DNA of 8,002 nucleotides from Actinomycetes bacterium (GTDB lineage Bacteria; Actinomycetota; Actinomycetes; Mycobacteriales; Micromonosporaceae). The notes under the pieces were generated by a model. It searched no databases. It was not told where the DNA came from and saw only the letters and a program-made list of their open reading frames with translations. Made by a program: the position numbers and the translations under genes. The stretch lies in NCBI GenBank assembly GCA_023402505.1, contig JAEYGD010000266.1:1-8002 (forward strand). The letters are read 5' to 3'. This document shows positions 5,601-8,002 of the stretch, in pieces; position 1 is the stretch's first letter; each line of letters opens with the position of its first letter.

Positions 5601-6835
5601 CCGCGGGCGGCGGGCTGGAGGAGGCCGAGCGGGTCGAGTTGACTGTCGGGGCGGTCGCCCCGGGTGGGCACTGCGTGGCCCGCGTGGACGGCCAGGTGGT
5701 CTTCGTCCGGCACGCGCTGCCCGGCGAGCGGGTGGTCGCCGAGGTCACCGAGGTGCACCGCGGGTTCGTCCGGGCCGACGCGGTGGCGGTCCTCCAGGCG
5801 GCGGCGGAGCGGGTCGAGCCGCCCTGCCCGTACGCGAAGCCGGGCCGCTGCGGCGGATGCGACCTGCAGCACGTCGCCCCCGAGGCGCAGCTCGACTGGA
5901 AGGCGGCGGTGGTCCGCGAGCAGCTCACCCGCCTGGGCGGGCTGGACGACGCGGAGCTGGACGCGCTCGGCGTCCGGGTGGAGGCGCTGCCCGGCGGGTC
6001 GCTGGGCTGGCGTTCCCGGGTGCGGTACGCGGTCGACGGCGCCGGCCGGGCCGGCCTGCTCAAGCACCGCTCGCACGAGGTGGTGCCGATCGACCGGTGC
6101 CGGATCGCCCACCCGGCGATCCAGGAGCTGCCGGTGCTCGCCCCGAGCGGCACGCGCTGGCCGGACGCGGACGCCGTCGAGACGGTCGCCTCGACCGGTG
6201 GGGACGTCACGGTGACCGCCCTCGCCGACGGTGTGGCGCGGCCGGTGAGCGGGCCGCGGTGGGTCCGCGAGCGGGCCGCCGGGCGGCGGTGGACGCTGCC
6301 CGCGTCGTCGTTCTGGCAGGTGCACCCGGCGGCGGCGGACACCCTGGTCGAGGCCGTGCTGGCGCAGGTGGAGCCGGCGCCGGGCGAGACGGCCTGGGAC
6401 CTGTACGGCGGGGCGGGACTCTTCGCCGCCGCCCTGGCCGGTCGGGTCGGCGACGCCGGCCGGGTCACCCTCGTCGAGGCCGCCGGGACAGGTGTGGTCG
6501 CCGCCCGGGAGAACCTGCGCGACCTGCCCCGGGTGGAGATCGTCGCGGGCCGGGTGGAGACCGTGCTGGCCCGCCGGCGGGTCACCGGCCCGGTCGACGT
6601 GGTGGTCCTCGACCCGCCGCGCTCCGGCGCGGGGGCCCGGGTGGTGCGGGCGCTCGCCGACGCCGGTCCCCGCGCGGTGTCGTACGTGGCCTGCGACCCG
6701 GCCGCCTTCGCCCGGGACGTGCGGACCTTCACCGGGCTGGGCTGGCGGCTGGCCGCCCTGCGCGGCTTCGACCTGTTCCCGATGACCCAGCACGTCGAGT
6801 TGGTGGGCCTGCTGCTGCCGCCGGAGGTGCCGTGA
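5597..6835 (+). CDS. TRAM-domain class I SAM-dependent RNA m5U-type methyltransferase (TrmA/RlmCD family)
   Basis: A 412-aa protein with the complete TrmA/RumA architecture. A TRAM RNA-binding domain occupies about residues 10-68 (ending LPGERVVAEVTEV...RADAVAVL). A cysteine set likely to hold a 4Fe-4S cluster follows: C77, C85, C88 and C168. The methyltransferase core has FWQVHP (Q241), the SAM-binding DLYGGAGLF from D268, DPPRSGAG from D339, the catalytic cysteine C366 in YVACDPAAFARD, and the C-terminal general base E401 in QHVELVGLL. These imply methylation of uridine C5 in rRNA or tRNA. Which site is not decidable from sequence. The equivalent in M. tuberculosis is Rv2689c. GGAGG (5586-5590) lies 6 nt before the GTG at 5597, which overlaps the transporter stop as GTGA. 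Confidence 0.92.
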   Translation: MTAGGGLEEAERVELTVGAVAPGGHCVARVDGQVVFVRHALPGERVVAEVTEVHRGFVRADAVAVLQAAAERVEPPCPYAKPGRCGGCDLQHVAPEAQLDWKAAVVREQLTRLGGLDDAELDALGVRVEALPGGSLGWRSRVRYAVDGAGRAGLLKHRSHEVVPIDRCRIAHPAIQELPVLAPSGTRWPDADAVETVASTGGDVTVTALADGVARPVSGPRWVRERAAGRRWTLPASSFWQVHPAAADTLVEAVLAQVEPAPGETAWDLYGGAGLFAAALAGRVGDAGRVTLVEAAGTGVVAARENLRDLPRVEIVAGRVETVLARRRVTGPVDVVVLDPPRSGAGARVVRALADAGPRAVSYVACDPAAFARDVRTFTGLGWRLAALRGFDLFPMTQHVELVGLLLPPEVP

Positions 6836-8001
6836 AGATCGTCGGACTGATGTCGGGGACCTCGTACGACGGGGTGGACGTGGCGGCCGCCGAGTTCACC
6901 GTCGACGGGGGGACGCTCCGGCTGACCCCGCTCGGCCACCGGAGCATCGGGTACGACGACGCGTTGCGGACCGAGATCGGGGCGCTGCTCCCGCCGGCGG
7001 CCACCACCGTCGAGGCGGTCTGCCGGCTGGACAACCGCCTCGGCGAGGTCTTCGCCGAGGCGGCGGCGGCCGGCGTGGAGCTGGCCGGCGGGAGTGTGGA
7101 CGCCGTCGTCTCGCCCGGCCAGACGGTCTTCCACTGGGTGGACGGCGGGGCGGTCCGCGGCACCCTGCAACTGGGCGCCCCGGCGCGGGTGGCCGCCCGG
7201 GTGGGCGTACCCGTGCTCAGTGACCTGCGTTCGGCGGACGTCGCCGCCGGCGGTCAGGGCGCGCCGTTGGTCCCGGCCTTCGACGCGCTGCTGCTCGACC
7301 CGGCGGAGACCGGCGGGGCGCCGCGCGCCGCCCTCAACCTGGGCGGCATCGCCAACCTCACGGTGGTCGCGCCGGGCGCGCCCGTGCTGGGGTACGACGT
7401 GGGCCCGGCCAACGCCCTGCTCGACGCCGCGGCCCGGCGCCTGCTCGGGCGGCCGTGCGACCTCGACGGAGCCCGGGCGGCGGCCGGCCGGGTCCACCCG
7501 GGCCTGCTGGAGCTGCTGCTCGCCGAGCCGTACTACGCCGCGCCGCCGCCGAAGTCCACCGGCAAGGAGCTGTTCCACGCCGGCTACCTCGACGACCGGC
7601 TGGCCGCGCTCGGCGGGCCGGTGCCGGCCGACGACGTGCTCGCCACGCTGACCGAGCTGACCGCCCGGGTGGTCGCCGCCGCGTGTGACCGGCACGGCGT
7701 GGTGGACGTGGTGGCGGCGGGTGGGGGAGTGCGCAATCCCACCCTGACCGGGCGGCTGGCCGCGCTCGGCGCCGGGCGCTGGCGGCTGCGGACCACCGAC
7801 GAGCTGGGCGTGCCGGCGCAGGCCAAGGAGGCGTACGCCTTCGCGCTGCTGGGCTGGCTGTCCTGGCACGGGCTGCCCGGTGCCCTGCCGTCGGTGACCG
7901 GTGCCGTCCGGGCGGCCGTGCTGGGCTCGTGGACGCCCTCCGGCCCGGCGTCCGGCGCCGGCCCGGTCCGCCCGCCGCGCCGCCTGCTGGTGGACCCGTG
8001 A
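6832..8001 (+). CDS. anmK: anhydro-N-acetylmuramic acid kinase
   Basis: A 389-aa cytosolic kinase of the AnmK family (ASKHA fold). It converts recycled 1,6-anhydro-MurNAc to MurNAc-6-phosphate with ATP and water during peptidoglycan recycling. Visible family motifs are GLMSGTSYDGVDVA (5-18), GQTVFHWVDGG (96-106), TLQLGAPARVA, SDLRSADVAAGGQGAPLVPAFDALLL, ALNLGGIANLT, GYDVGPANALLDAA (catalytic-type Asp at D189), PKSTGKELF (240-248), and AAGGGVRNPTL near the C-terminus. P95 replaces the His usual in S-H-G-Q-T, and DVGPAN replaces DTGPGN. A Pro/Arg-rich tail of about 20 residues follows the domain. GGAGG (6823-6827) precedes the GTG at 6832, which overlaps the methyltransferase stop as GTGA. No other recycling gene is in the window. 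Confidence 0.95.
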   Translation: MKIVGLMSGTSYDGVDVAAAEFTVDGGTLRLTPLGHRSIGYDDALRTEIGALLPPAATTVEAVCRLDNRLGEVFAEAAAAGVELAGGSVDAVVSPGQTVFHWVDGGAVRGTLQLGAPARVAARVGVPVLSDLRSADVAAGGQGAPLVPAFDALLLDPAETGGAPRAALNLGGIANLTVVAPGAPVLGYDVGPANALLDAAARRLLGRPCDLDGARAAAGRVHPGLLELLLAEPYYAAPPPKSTGKELFHAGYLDDRLAALGGPVPADDVLATLTELTARVVAAACDRHGVVDVVAAGGGVRNPTLTGRLAALGAGRWRLRTTDELGVPAQAKEAYAFALLGWLSWHGLPGALPSVTGAVRAAVLGSWTPSGPASGAGPVRPPRRLLVDP

Positions 8002-8002
8002 C
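7998..8002 (+). other. possible start of the next gene (GTGA overlap at the window edge)
   Basis: The anmK stop TGA (7999-8001) is preceded by G, giving GTGA, the same start/stop overlap used at four other junctions here. A GTG start at 7998 would couple the next gene to anmK. The upstream bases offer only a weak Shine-Dalgarno-like GGTGGA (7989-7994). Only the start codon would be in the window, so this is suggestive only. Confidence 0.25.

Noticed and set aside
5482..6831. A 450-codon N-terminal extension of anmK, giving an apparent 839-aa fusion
   Set aside because: The frame is open by chance. The extension is Arg/Gly/Ala-rich and overlaps the methyltransferase, while the AnmK domain begins exactly at the GTG at 6832 with a Shine-Dalgarno.
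5476..7869. 797-codon and related minus-strand open frames opposite the methyltransferase and anmK
   Set aside because: Composition is Arg/Pro/Gln/Ala/Thr-rich with no recognisable domain. Long antisense frames are expected where stop codons are rare at over 70% GC.
1..8002. Mobile element, phage, CRISPR or defence system
   Set aside because: No transposase, integrase, tRNA, direct-repeat array, or composition shift is visible. All genes fit a conserved chromosomal neighbourhood.

Overview
The window is about 70-75% G+C, uses GTG starts and G/C third positions almost throughout, and packs genes tightly. Its gene order matches a conserved actinobacterial neighbourhood. From memory of the Mycobacterium tuberculosis Rv2689c-Rv2697c region, the order and relative strands are: rRNA/tRNA methyltransferase, APC permease, ceoB, ceoC (opposite strand), DUF3159, OB-fold protein, DUF3710, dut. 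Codon use and protein details suggest a Micromonosporaceae-type actinomycete (Micromonospora, Salinispora or similar). That genus-level guess is inference.

Layout. Bases 1-62 may be the 3' end of an upstream gene, too short to identify. On the + strand follow a DUF3710 protein (139-801), a small OB-fold protein (933-1313) and a DUF3159 membrane protein (1310-1987). On the - strand, convergent with these, are two single-subunit RCK/TrkA proteins, ceoB (2698-3363) and ceoC (2006-2701), transcribed in that order. Divergent from ceoB is a + strand run: a KimA/APC-type transporter (3522-5600), a TRAM-domain m5U-type RNA methyltransferase (5597-6835) and anhydro-N-acetylmuramic acid kinase anmK (6832-8001). 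The window ends exactly at a possible GTGA start for the next gene.

How the genes work together. The centre of the window reads as a potassium module. The transporter usually annotated as an amino acid permease closely resembles Bacillus subtilis KimA, a K+/H+ symporter, and keeps the acidic and hydroxyl residues I recall as its K+ site. It is divergent from two RCK proteins that have no TrkH/KtrB channel partner in the window. The transporter appears to be expressed from a leaderless promoter, and ceoB has a 5' leader with nested inverted repeats. The methyltransferase and anmK look like housekeeping passengers coupled to the transporter by 4-bp GTGA overlaps. The DUF3710, OB-fold and DUF3159 genes have no established function, but their order next to ceoBC seems conserved.

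I see no rRNA, tRNA, insertion sequence, CRISPR array, phage gene or sign of recent transfer. This is core chromosome rather than an accessory island, so the main interest lies in function assignment and regulation.
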